A DNA stretch of 64,000 nt, from NCBI RefSeq assembly GCF_014698795.1, contig NZ_JACJTR010000016.1:62001-126000 (forward strand), given 5' to 3'. Both the position numbers and the translations under genes were made by a program. The notes beneath the pieces were generated by a model that worked only from the letters and a program-made list of their open reading frames with translations, had not been told where the DNA came from and made no database searches. The stretch is from Nostoc sp. FACHB-892 (GTDB taxonomy: Bacteria; Cyanobacteriota; Cyanobacteriia; Cyanobacteriales; Nostocaceae). Each line of letters opens with the position of its first letter. The first letter of the stretch is position 1. Positions 7,916 through 16,437 of this stretch are shown piece by piece.

Positions 7916-9949
7916 ATGCCTGCGCCTACTATCAACCCCACGATCACTGCCTTTCCCTTGACAGCTGTAGTCGGTCAAGAAGCAATTAAATTAGCCTTGC
8001 TGTTAGCAGCCGTTGATCCTGGTTTGGGAGGAGTAGCGATCGCAGGTCGTCGCGGTACGGCAAAATCAGTAATGGCTCGTGCTATTCATGCTCTACTACC
8101 GCCCATTGAAGTTGTCAAAGGCTCAATCAGTAATTGTGATCCCAACCATCCAGAAGAATGGGATGATCAATTGTTAGTGGAGTACGCAGACAAAGATATT
8201 CAAGATGTGCCCGTTGAAATTATTCCCGCGCCTTTTTTGCAAATTCCTCTAGGTATCACTGAAGACCGACTATTAGGTTCGGTAGATGTTGAAAAGTCAG
8301 TAAAACAAGGTGATACCATTTTTCAGCCTGGATTACTCGCTACAGCAAACCGGGGTGTACTGTACGTAGATGAAATTAATTTATTAGATGACCAAATATC
8401 AAATCAACTTTTAACAGTATTATCTGAGGGACGCAACCAGATTGAACGAGAAGGGATTAGTTTTCAGCATCCGTGCAAATCCCTATTTATTGCCACCTAC
8501 AATCCAGAAGAAGGCGGATTACGGGAGCATTTATTAGATAGAATTGCGATCGCACTGTCTGCTGACGGTGTACTCGGCTTAGATCAAAGAGTAGAAGCAG
8601 TAGAACAAGCGATCGCTTATTCTAAATCTCCCCAAGACTTTCTTCAGCAGTACAACGAAGACTTAGACTCCCTCAAAACCCAAATCATTCTGGCGCGGGA
8701 ATGGTTGAAAGAAGTAATCATCACCCATGAACAAATTGCCTACTTAGTCGATGAAGCCATTCGCGGTGGAGTTCAGGGACATCGCGCCGAGTTATTCGCC
8801 GCGCGCGTTGCCAAAGCTGCTGCGGCTTTAGAGGGACGAACAACAGTTAATGCCGAAGATTTACGCCGTGCTGTGGAATTGGTGATTGTACCACGCGCCA
8901 CAGTTGTGCAGACACCGCCACCCGAACAAGCACCGCCACCGCCTCCACCCCCACCACAACAGAATCAAGAAGAATCCCAGGACGAATCAGAAGAGGAACA
9001 AGAGGAACAAGAAGAACAGCAAGAAAATCAAGAGCAAGAACCTCCCGACATCCCGGAAGAATTTATCTTTGATCCAGAAGGGGTAATCCTTGATGACAAC
9101 GTGCTGTATTTTACTCAAATGGCGAAGCGGCAAGGTAAATCTGGTAGTCGCAGCGTCATATTCTCCGATGACAGGGGACGCTACATTAAGCCGATGTTGC
9201 CCAAAGGAAAAGCGCGACGCATTGCAGTAGATGCAACACTAAGAGCAGCTGCTCCTTATCAAAAAGCACGAAGAGAAAGACAACCAGATAGAAAAGTTAT
9301 TGTCGAACAGCCAGATATTCGCTCGAAACGCCTGGTACGTAAAGCCGGGGCGTTGGTAGTATTTGTAGTAGATGCTTCTGGCTCAATGGCCTTGAATCGA
9401 ATGCAATCGGCTAAAGGTGCAGTGATGCAACTCTTGACAGAAGCTTATCAAAACCGTGACCAAATAGCATTAATTCCCTTCCGGGGAGAACAGGCAGAGG
9501 TATTATTGCCTCCAACACGTTCTATTGCTTTAGCGCGTAACCGTTTGGAAAGGTTGCCCTGTGGTGGGGGTTCGCCCTTAGCGCATGGTTTAACTCAAGC
9601 TGTGCGCGTCGGCTTAAATGCTCAGATGAGTGGAGATATTGGGCAAGTTGTCCTTGTAGCAATCACCGATGGACGGGGTAATATTCCCTTAGCGCGTTCT
9701 TTAGGTGAACAGCTAGAACCAGGAGAAAAGCCAGATATTAAAGGAGAATTATTAGAAATTGCTGCCAGAATCCGTGCTTTGGGGATGCAACTATTAGTAA
9801 TTGATACAGAAAGTAAATTTGTGTCTACTGGCTTTGCTAAAGAATTATCGCAAACAGCAGGCGGTAAATATTATCATTTGCCAAAAGCAACAGATCAAGC
9901 TATTGCTGCTATGACCAAAGGTGCGATCGCTGATTTAAAATCTCGGTAA
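7916..9949 (+). CDS. chlD: Magnesium chelatase subunit D
   Basis: ChlD acts with ChlI and ChlH to insert Mg2+ into protoporphyrin IX, the first committed step of chlorophyll synthesis. The 677-residue protein has an N-terminal AAA+ domain with a Walker A-like GRRGTAKS at 44-51. A proline-rich then Glu/Gln-rich linker follows (about 332-376). The C-terminal von Willebrand factor A domain has an intact MIDAS motif DASGSM (486-491) and a later TDGRGN. This order is diagnostic of ChlD, since ChlI lacks the linker and VWA domain. The ATG at 7916 starts the conserved sequence directly. It is transcribed alone and convergent with sigF; a 12-bp inverted repeat at 9961-10000 separates them. Confidence 0.96.
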   Translation: MPAPTINPTITAFPLTAVVGQEAIKLALLLAAVDPGLGGVAIAGRRGTAKSVMARAIHALLPPIEVVKGSISNCDPNHPEEWDDQLLVEYADKDIQDVPVEIIPAPFLQIPLGITEDRLLGSVDVEKSVKQGDTIFQPGLLATANRGVLYVDEINLLDDQISNQLLTVLSEGRNQIEREGISFQHPCKSLFIATYNPEEGGLREHLLDRIAIALSADGVLGLDQRVEAVEQAIAYSKSPQDFLQQYNEDLDSLKTQIILAREWLKEVIITHEQIAYLVDEAIRGGVQGHRAELFAARVAKAAAALEGRTTVNAEDLRRAVELVIVPRATVVQTPPPEQAPPPPPPPPQQNQEESQDESEEEQEEQEEQQENQEQEPPDIPEEFIFDPEGVILDDNVLYFTQMAKRQGKSGSRSVIFSDDRGRYIKPMLPKGKARRIAVDATLRAAAPYQKARRERQPDRKVIVEQPDIRSKRLVRKAGALVVFVVDASGSMALNRMQSAKGAVMQLLTEAYQNRDQIALIPFRGEQAEVLLPPTRSIALARNRLERLPCGGGSPLAHGLTQAVRVGLNAQMSGDIGQVVLVAITDGRGNIPLARSLGEQLEPGEKPDIKGELLEIAARIRALGMQLLVIDTESKFVSTGFAKELSQTAGGKYYHLPKATDQAIAAMTKGAIADLKSR

Positions 9950-9960
9950 TTAGTCATTTG

Positions 9961-10000
9961 TCATTGGTCAGTTGCTTTTCTACTAACCACTGACCAATGA
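9961..10000. terminator. Hairpin between convergent chlD and sigF
   Basis: The arms TCATTGGTCAGT and ACTGACCAATGA are perfect 12-bp inverted repeats around a 16-nt loop. It sits exactly between two convergent stop codons, so it may serve both transcripts. U-runs are weak, and the sequence belongs to the family of TCATTTGTCATT-type short repeats common in this genome. Confidence 0.5.
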
Positions 10001-10786
10001 CTACGATCCAGTGGGCATTACCTGTGGTTGCAAATAGCAAATTAAATCTTGGATTCCCTTTTGCAGATACCGCGTTACTGTCATTGGACTAGTACCAATG
10101 TTTTTAGCAGCATCCTTGCGAGAAAGTTCCTTCAAAAATACCATTTCAACTGCCATGCGGGGCTTTTCTTCCAACATATTGATTGCACCTTGCAGTTGTT
10201 GGCGTTCTTCTTCTTGTTGCAGAAGTACATGAGAACGAGGGCAAGGAAGTGCTTCACCCAAAGTTATTTGGCAATCAACATAATTAACTGCGGTTGCATC
10301 TAAACTTAAAGGCATCCGATTTTGAGCAGCCAACTTAGTTTCTTGCCATTCTTGCACAGATACCCGCAGGTGGCTAGCAATTTCAGCATCTTTGGGCTGA
10401 CGACCTAAAGACATTGCCAAGTCCTTGCGAATCTTTTGCCCTTCATTATATAATTCTTGCCAACGACGGGGAATTTTTAATAGAGTACTGCGATCGCGCA
10501 AAAAGTGCAGCATCTCACCGCGAATATATGGTACAGCAAAGGAACTAAAAGCATATCCTTGGCTAGGATCGAAGCGTTCAATTGCCCTAATCAATCCAAA
10601 ATAACCGATTTGTTCTAAATCTTCATAAGGTTCATTACATTGATGGCTGAACTTATGAGCCATCTTCCGTACTAAGCCAGTATGTAACTGTACAAGTTTA
10701 TTACGAAGTTTAATAGATGGATTCTGGTGGTACAAGTGTAATAATTCTATACCATCAGTTCGTAAAGAGGACTCACTTGTTGCCAT
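10001..10786 (-). CDS. sigF: Group 3 RNA polymerase sigma factor, SigF type
   Basis: This 261-residue alternative sigma factor should direct RNA polymerase to a special promoter class. In cyanobacteria SigF is tied to pili, motility and outer-layer functions. Region 2 is visible as EDLEQIGYFGLIRAIERFDP followed by FSSFAVPYIRGEMLHFLRD. Region 3 follows at RRWQELYNEGQKIRKDLAMSLGR, and region 4 ends with the helix-turn-helix ELSRKDAAKNIGTSPMTVTRYL. I chose the second ATG (10786) because AAAGGA lies six bases upstream of it, whereas that sequence abuts the ATG at 10792. No anti-sigma gene is adjacent. A 65-codon ORF overlaps its 5' end (10747-10944). Confidence 0.92.
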   Translation of the reverse strand: MATSESSLRTDGIELLHLYHQNPSIKLRNKLVQLHTGLVRKMAHKFSHQCNEPYEDLEQIGYFGLIRAIERFDPSQGYAFSSFAVPYIRGEMLHFLRDRSTLLKIPRRWQELYNEGQKIRKDLAMSLGRQPKDAEIASHLRVSVQEWQETKLAAQNRMPLSLDATAVNYVDCQITLGEALPCPRSHVLLQQEEERQQLQGAINMLEEKPRMAVEMVFLKELSRKDAAKNIGTSPMTVTRYLQKGIQDLICYLQPQVMPTGS

Positions 10787-10944
10787 ATACATTCCTTTGT
10801 TGTGACTCCTATTCCTGGGAAAATGGAGTTGCGTATATTTTCTTTTAAGCTGTCATTATTTTCCTTAGTTGGGGCTGAATAAGCCATCGTCGTTTCACTG
10901 AACTTGTAAGGGGTCGCACTCCGCAATTCAGTATTTGTACGCAT
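10747..10944 (-). CDS. Possible small leader ORF overlapping the sigF start
   Basis: A 65-codon ORF starts 158 nt upstream of the sigF start and ends 40 nt inside sigF in another frame. An AAAGAG sequence lies about ten bases before its ATG. The peptide (MRTNTELRSATPYKF...) is polar with no membrane segment or known domain. If translated, its stop inside sigF would couple or interfere with sigF initiation. It may equally be chance open frame in the sigF leader. Confidence 0.3.
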   Translation of the reverse strand: MRTNTELRSATPYKFSETTMAYSAPTKENNDSLKENIRNSIFPGIGVTTKECIWQQVSPLYELMV

Positions 10945-11310
10945 GATTTTGCTACTCTTTCGGTTGCAGATTATGTTTGTTTTTTAGATAAATTTTGAAT
11001 GGCACATAATCTTTAGCTTTTGCAACAAAAACTAGCTATTTATGCTGAAAAATGCATCACTGACCTAATAGCCATATTTCATACTGAGCGCAACGTGCAT
11101 CCGTACTGAATTGATTGCGGAAGAGGCTGGGCAATTTTATCTCTTAGTACACACCCTCATTCATAAAGGTGAGAAATCGAAAGATTCTGATTTTTAGCAA
11201 CAAAGCCACGTTTCAGATTTTGCAACAATATTAAATCGTTGGCTGTTAACCTCAAAGATTGGTAACAATAGGAATAAGCACAACGTTTTCCTAAAAAACA
11301 GTTTTTCAAT
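10945..11310. other. Intergenic region between divergent sigF and the BI-1 gene, no gene seen
   Basis: This stretch separates divergent transcripts and must hold both promoters. I see no RNA gene, strong hairpin or repeat in it. Confidence 0.5.
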
Positions 11311-12039
11311 ATGAGCAATACCAGTAATTTTCGTGAAGCTATCCGTGAGGCTAAATCTCACGCCCTTGTTGGTCCTAACGTCATTGCCAACGCCCTCCCC
11401 TACGTCGGTGGTGGTTTGGTGCTAACGGCATTAGGAACGTACGGCGGTTTGGGAGTTATCCGTAGTAACCCCGAAATATTCTTTCCCACCTTCATTGGTG
11501 CGGTGATTGTAGAGTTAATTTTGTTCTTTGTTGCCCAAAATGTTGCCCAAAAAGGTAATAAGGGGCTTGCACTACCACTGTTGGCAACCTACAGCCTTTT
11601 GTCTGGATATACTCTCAGTGGCTTGGTATTTGTCGCTTTGAGATCCCAAGGTGTTGGCATTCAAGGCATTGGGTTGGCTGCCCTTGGTTGTGGTGTCACC
11701 TTTATTGCTGCCCGTCAAATTGGTTCAAATCTTTCTGAACAAGATGGCATGGCTTTGACGAAAACCATCAATCTTGGCGTTATCGCCTTGGTAGTTGTGT
11801 GCCTTGCCCAATTCGGCTTTGCCATGTTTGGTGTTTACACGCCAAATTGGTTAGAAATTGCCATCTCCGGTTTAGGAGTATTCCTGTTTGTTGGGGTTTC
11901 TGTTGTCGATTTCTACATCTTGCCCCGCACTTACAGCGATGACCAATATTTACCTGCTGCTTTGTCGATGTACCTTACTTACATCAACTTGTTTGTCTTT
12001 ATCTTGCGGTTGTTAATTGCCATCAATGGCCGCGATTAA
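11311..12039 (+). CDS. Bax inhibitor-1/YccA-like family membrane protein
   Basis: The 242-residue protein is built almost entirely of membrane segments (about seven), as in the Bax inhibitor-1 family of cation-leak channels. The C-terminal YLTYINLFVFILRLLIAINGRD closely follows the family's closing signature, in which conserved Asp and Arg residues gate the pore. The soluble N-terminal 30 residues (MSNTSNFREAIREAKSH) are cytoplasmic in the model. It stands alone and ends with a strong terminator at 12080-12116. Function in cyanobacteria is unproven; family members affect calcium or proton leak and stress tolerance. Confidence 0.82.
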   Translation: MSNTSNFREAIREAKSHALVGPNVIANALPYVGGGLVLTALGTYGGLGVIRSNPEIFFPTFIGAVIVELILFFVAQNVAQKGNKGLALPLLATYSLLSGYTLSGLVFVALRSQGVGIQGIGLAALGCGVTFIAARQIGSNLSEQDGMALTKTINLGVIALVVVCLAQFGFAMFGVYTPNWLEIAISGLGVFLFVGVSVVDFYILPRTYSDDQYLPAALSMYLTYINLFVFILRLLIAINGRD

Positions 12040-12079
12040 TTGTCTGTAGGCACTAACACAAGTAGAGTTTTATAAAGTA

Positions 12080-12116
12080 AAAACCGTGGTTAAATTTTTG
12101 GCAACCACGGTTTTTT
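12080..12116 (+). terminator. Rho-independent terminator of the BI-1 gene
   Basis: AAAACCGTGGTT and AACCACGGTTTTTT form a near-perfect stem with a short loop, followed by a T-run. It is placed 40 nt after the stop codon and upstream of the release-factor paralogue, so the latter needs its own promoter. Confidence 0.85.
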
Positions 12117-12165
12117 CATCGTTTTAATAGTAGAATATTAAGTTAAGCCTCAAATGAGCAAAACT

Positions 12166-13318
12166 ATGCCTGAACTCTTAAATATTAAAATTGAAGTAGA
12201 AAATTTGTCTAATATCTTGGGTAAGGCTGAGGACTGTCTTTGACCTCCAATATTTGACTGCAAAAATTCAATATTTAGATCAAGTAATTGCTCAACCGGA
12301 CTTTTGGAATAATCCAACCCCTGCTTATGAAGTACTTCAAGAAATTGAATACTCGATATTCTACAAGCATCAGCAATATCAGCGCTGGTGTTCGATTCTA
12401 GAAGATATCAAAGCTGCGTTGGAATTGTTGGAATCATCAGCCGATGAGCAATTGTGGCAAGAGGTGCAAAGCAACCTTACCCAACTCCAACAAGAACTCG
12501 AAACAGCAGAAATACGACAATTATTGTCTGACCCCGAAGACAAAAAAGGTGCATTTCTGACTATTACTGCTGAGGTTGATAATGCAGATGCTCAATACTG
12601 GGCATATATGTTGCTGCAAATGTACTGTCGTTGGGGAAAAAGCCACAATTATCCATTGGATGTAGTAGAGATTTCTGAGGTAAATGAAGCCGGAATTAAG
12701 TATGCAACCTTAGAAATTACAACACGTTATGCATACGGCTACCTCAAATCAGAAACAGGCACACATCAATTACAACAGATATCGCCCTTCGATGTTACTA
12801 ACAGCTTGCGGACGAGTTTGGCTAGTGTAGAAGTTATTCCAATATTGGGTGAGTCCGTTGAGTGGGAGATTCCAGAGAAGCATTTAGAAATTACTTGGCA
12901 TCGCCATCGGGGGAGTGTCAACCGCCCAGAAACATGGGTACGGGTGTTTCACATTCCTACCGGGATTAGTGTATTTTGTAACCAACAGCGTAGTCTGATG
13001 CAAAACAAAGATAAAGCCTTAGCTATTCTCAAGAGTAAACTGTTTGCGATGCCTACGGCTGGCTACGCCTACGCACTAGCCCAAGGTGTCCAGATTGACA
13101 AAATTCAACCCCGACAGATAAAATCTCTATCCAACAAGCTCATTCGTGAATATATCTTGCATCCTTACACCAAGGTGAAAGATTTACGTACCAATGTAGA
13201 AACACTTGCTGCCAGAGAGGTATTAGACGGTAAAATTGATTTTTTTATCAAAGCCTATCTGCAACAGCTAAATCACACTACTTCAGTGACCCAAGAAGCG
13301 CTTGATAATTTCAAGTAA
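12166..13318 (+). CDS. Release factor 2 paralogue lacking the GGQ motif, with programmed +1 frameshift
   Basis: The zero frame begins at ATG 12166 and stops at TGA 12241-12243. A +1 shift at CTT-TGA-C, identical to the classical prfB frameshift site, joins it to the ORF ending at 13318, giving about 383 residues. The product aligns with the genuine RF2 at 13444 along its whole length, including GIKYATLEITTRYAYGYLKSETGTH and the stop-codon-reading SPF tripeptide. Where RF2 has TTRSGGKGGQNVNKVE this protein reads WHRHRGSVNRPE: a clean four-residue loss of KGGQ, the peptidyl-tRNA hydrolysis motif. It also carries a 29-bp dispersed repeat in frame (13046-13074). It should not release peptides by the usual chemistry. 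It may be a decoy or an RNA-binding derivative. The long open frame argues against simple decay. An in-frame ATG at 12154 is an alternative start. Confidence 0.85.
13046..13074. repeat. 29-bp small dispersed repeat inside the RF2 paralogue
   Basis: The segment begins GCGATGCCTACGGC and ends GGCTACGCCTACGC. It matches, in length and at most positions, the copies at 51723-51751 (inside a ParD gene) and 16264-16292 (intergenic). It keeps the host frame open and encodes about ten residues (AMPTAGYAYAL) with no counterpart in the neighbouring RF2. This fits the small dispersed repeats known from Nostoc genomes. Confidence 0.8.
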
Positions 13319-13443
13319 CTTTTGTAACTTATAATAAGTAGTGCGGAGAAAATTTGCCCAACTACAGCTAAAATCAAGAAACATAAGTAGAATAAAGAGC
13401 AATTTTCCACTACTAGCGCTCTATCTATCATTCAGTAAGCACT

Positions 13444-14566
13444 ATGGAAGTTTTAGAACTCAAACGCGAAATCGAAACGTTGTCTGGCCGCCTGGGTAAA
13501 ACCCAGGACTATCTTTGACGTACCTGCACTGACAGCCAAAATTCAAGACCTCGAAAAAATATCAGCACAGCCAGAATTCTGGAATGACCAAACCCAGGCC
13601 CAACAAACCCTGCAAGAACTCAACGACCTGAAAGCCCACCTCCAGCAATACGATCGCTGGCACGCCAACCTAGAAGATACTAAGGCTGTTGTTGAATTGT
13701 TGGAGTTAGAAACTGATGAGGCACTACTCCAAGAAGCAGAATCTACGATCACTAAACTGAATCGTGACCTGGATCAGTGGGAGTTACAACAGTTACTTTC
13801 CGGCCCCTATGATGCAGAAGGTGCTGTACTGACGATTAGTGCTGGTGCTGGTGGCACAGATGCTCAAGACTGGGCATTTATGCTGATGCGGATGTACACC
13901 CGTTGGGGCGAAGCTCATGGCTATAAGGTAACTTTAGCTGAAGAGTCGGAGGGTGATGAAGCCGGAATTAAATCGGCAACCTTAGAAATTACTGGTCGCT
14001 ATGCTTATGGTTACTTGCGATCGGAAATGGGTACACATCGCTTAGTGCGGATTTCACCTTTTAATGCCAACGGCAAGCGACAAACCAGTTTTGCAGGGGT
14101 GGAAGTGATGCCACAGATTGATAACTCTGTGCAATTGGATATTCCAGATAAAGATTTGGAAATCACCACAACTCGCTCTGGTGGTAAAGGCGGGCAAAAC
14201 GTCAACAAAGTAGAAACTGCGGTGCGGATTGTTCACCTTCCCACTGGTCTTGCCGTGCGCTGTACAGAAGAGCGATCACAACTGCAAAATAAAGAAAAAG
14301 CCCTAAATCGCCTCAAAGCAAAGCTGTTGGTCATCGCCAAGGAGCAACGCGCCCAAGAAATTGCCGAAATTCGTGGCGATATGGTGGAAGCCTCCTGGGG
14401 AAACCAAATCCGTAACTATGTGTTTCACCCTTACCAGATGGTGAAGGATTTGCGTACAAATACAGAAACAACAGCGATTGGCGATGTGATGAATGGCGAA
14501 CTTGATACATTCATCCAAGCTTATCTGCGCCAAGAGAATAAACTAGTAGAAAGTGCTAGTGCATAA
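13444..14566 (+). CDS. prfB: Peptide chain release factor 2, programmed +1 frameshift
   Basis: RF2 recognises UGA and UAA and triggers peptide release on the ribosome. The zero frame runs from ATG 13444 to TGA 13516-13518; the frameshift site CTT-TGA-C, with AGGA a few bases upstream, moves ribosomes +1 into the frame ending at 14566 (373 residues). When RF2 is scarce the UGA is read slowly and shifting rises, which is the classic autoregulation. The anticodon-like SPF lies in RISPFNANGK and the catalytic GGQ in SGGKGGQNVNK, both intact. It follows the GGQ-less paralogue by 125 nt on the same strand, the product of a tandem duplication. A terminator lies at 14581-14627. The interruption is not a sequencing error. 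Confidence 0.96.
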
Positions 14567-14580
14567 TTTTGAATTATTTA

Positions 14581-14627
14581 CAAGTGCTAAGTAATTATTT
14601 TTAATATTACTTAGCACTTGTTATTTT
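14581..14627 (+). terminator. Rho-independent terminator of prfB
   Basis: CAAGTGCTAAGTAAT and ATTACTTAGCACTTG are perfect 15-base arms with an AT loop, followed by TTATTTT, immediately after the prfB stop codon. Confidence 0.85.
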
Positions 14628-14770
14628 GAGGATTTTCAGATTGGCGCGTAGGCGTAGCATTATCTCTTATTTGGTCGCTTTCAGAGAAATTCCTTAGTAA
14701 TATACAGGCAATCGCCACTCTATCCCAGACCAACTGTTACAGTTATAAAAGAGTCTGTGGATAAATAACT

Positions 14771-14926
14771 ATGAGTAACTCCCCTTCAACAGAACCTCAA
14801 CCTAGCTACGTAAAACTCGCCATGCGAAACATGGTGCGTAAGGGTGCAACTTCCCTGAAGCATTTTGGATTGACTGCCGTAGGGCTTTTAGCTCTCCTTG
14901 TTGGTCTTGCTTACCTAACTCACTAA
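14771..14926 (+). CDS. DUF3285 family small membrane protein
   Basis: This 51-residue protein reads MSNSPSTEPQPSYVKLAM, then a basic stretch RNMVRKGATSLKH, then one hydrophobic helix (FGLTAVGLLALLVGLAYLTH). It matches the cyanobacterial DUF3285 family in length, the PSYVKLAMRNMVRKG core and its usual location between prfB and ybeY. A single membrane-spanning helix with a positively charged flank suggests insertion with the N-terminus in the cytoplasm. Function is unknown. Confidence 0.85.
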   Translation: MSNSPSTEPQPSYVKLAMRNMVRKGATSLKHFGLTAVGLLALLVGLAYLTH

Positions 14927-15023
14927 ATTAGTCATTAGTCATTAATTATATTTAAAAGGACAGATGACCAATGACAAAGGACAGCCTTAGCGAAAAACCG
15001 TAAACCTCAGATTAGGAGACTGT

Positions 15024-15557
15024 GTGCCCCTGAGCGTTGAACTATATGTGGAGGATGATTTTTACGAGTTGTCCCCGACAATATCTGTAAAAATTGGGGA
15101 CACTGATCCCCGAATTCCTACTGAAACTTGGGAAAATTGGTTTAATCGCTGGTTGGAAATACTTCACCCTCAGATTCCGCCAGCGCCAAGTTATGAAATA
15201 GGGCTGCGTTTGACAAATGACGCGCAAATTCAAGAACTGAATGCCCAGTATCGTCAACAAAATAAGCCTACAGACGTTTTAGCCTTTGCTGCTTTGGAGG
15301 TGGATTTTCCTCAAAGTAAAGAAATGCTTGCTTCTATACCATTATACTTAGGTGATATCATCGTGTCTGTAGATACAGCACAACGTCAAGCTCAACAGCA
15401 GGAACATAGTTTACCAACTGAGCTAGCTTGGTTAGCTAGTCATGGTTTATTGCACCTGTTGGGCTGGGATCATCCTGATGAAGAAAGTTTGGGGCGAATG
15501 TTAGAACAGCAAGTGAGATTGCTGAACATAATAGGTATTTCTATTGACATAGAATAG
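15024..15557 (+). CDS. ybeY: rRNA maturation endoribonuclease YbeY
   Basis: YbeY is a zinc-dependent single-strand endoribonuclease involved in 16S rRNA 3' maturation and ribosome quality control. The zinc-binding signature HGLLHLLGWDH (H-x3-H-x5-H) is near residues 140-150, preceded by the family blocks RLTNDAQIQELNAQYR and NKPTDVLAFA. Length (177) is normal for cyanobacteria, with an N-terminal extension compared with E. coli. The start is GTG at 15024, eight bases after TAGGAGA. It precedes dgkA, the common ybeY-dgkA-trpG order in cyanobacteria. Confidence 0.95.
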   Translation: MPLSVELYVEDDFYELSPTISVKIGDTDPRIPTETWENWFNRWLEILHPQIPPAPSYEIGLRLTNDAQIQELNAQYRQQNKPTDVLAFAALEVDFPQSKEMLASIPLYLGDIIVSVDTAQRQAQQQEHSLPTELAWLASHGLLHLLGWDHPDEESLGRMLEQQVRLLNIIGISIDIE

Positions 15558-15711
15558 CAAGAGTTTGTGTATACCTATAGTGTTAATTTTTGGTAATACT
15601 TTTATAATACTTCTGTGGAAAATTGCTTAAAGATTGCCTCAAAGTTAATTTCGCCATTAAGATCGGCGAATATTCCCACTGTAGCAACTCTATTCTTGTG
15701 TTTTTAAGTCT

Positions 15712-16167
15712 ATGTCCCAAAAAATTTCTCCATCACCAACGCCTACCTCGTTACAAACACTGGTGTCTAACGAACGGGAATTCTCCTGGAAAGTAGCCTC
15801 TAATTTATTTGTTAGTTTTAAATATGCCTGGGCTGGAATCAGCTATAGTTTTCAAACTCAACGTAATTTTCGCATCCACGTAAGTGTTTGTGCAATGGCG
15901 ATCGCTTTAAGCGTTTTTTTGCATCTGCAAGCCGTGGAAATAGCGGTAATTGGCGTAACTAGTGGTTTAGTTTTGGCATTAGAGTTACTCAATACAGCGA
16001 TCGAGTCTCTTGTGGACTTAACCGTTAAGCAGACATACCATGATTTGGCTAAAATTGCTAAAGATTGTGCGGCTGGTGCAGTTCTTGTCTCTGCTTTGGT
16101 AGCGGTGCTGGTAGCTAGTACGCTGATGCTCCCTCCTCTGGTAAAGTTAATTATATCGGCTTTGTAG
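15712..16167 (+). CDS. dgkA: Diacylglycerol kinase family protein
   Basis: This 151-residue integral membrane kinase has the DgkA fold: an amphipathic N-terminal part (SFKYAWAGISYSFQTQRNFRIH) and three membrane helices. The active-site block LALELLNTAIESLVDL and the conserved KIAKDCAAGAVL are intact. Family members phosphorylate diacylglycerol or undecaprenol. Gram-positive and cyanobacterial proteins of this type are often undecaprenol kinases, so the substrate is open. An N-terminal extension of about 40 residues is polar. It is downstream of ybeY and upstream of trpG on the same strand. Confidence 0.9.
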   Translation: MSQKISPSPTPTSLQTLVSNEREFSWKVASNLFVSFKYAWAGISYSFQTQRNFRIHVSVCAMAIALSVFLHLQAVEIAVIGVTSGLVLALELLNTAIESLVDLTVKQTYHDLAKIAKDCAAGAVLVSALVAVLVASTLMLPPLVKLIISAL

Positions 16168-16263
16168 AGGTGGTTTGCAATTGCTAAGTGACTCCATAAG
16201 AGAATCACACTCTGTCCGATCCCCTAGAGAACACATTATAAAACAACTCAAAATTCAACTAAT

Positions 16264-16292
16264 GCGATGTCTACCACGGGCTACGCCAACGT
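16264..16292. repeat. 29-bp small dispersed repeat, intergenic copy
   Basis: GCGATGTCTACCACGGGCTA followed by CGCCAACGT has the same length and core (GGGCTACGCC) as the intragenic copies at 13046 and 51723. It lies between dgkA and trpG. Confidence 0.65.
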
Positions 16293-16437
16293 GCTAAACA
16301 TCCTCGGTGAAGGGTTACTTGGTAATCTTTAGGCATCCATGCCAGCTTTATTTTTACACCTAGCGAACAAATAGCATGGGATATCTGTCTATGCTTTGTT
16401 GCAACTGATGAGTGGTAAAAACCAGGAGTGATAGGCT

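Noticed and set aside
13444..13518. Apparent nonsense codon in prfB suggesting a pseudogene
   Set aside because: The CTT-TGA-C context is the classic RF2 programmed frameshift; all downstream motifs are intact.
15858..16208. 116-codon minus-strand ORF
   Set aside because: Antisense to dgkA; a shadow frame.
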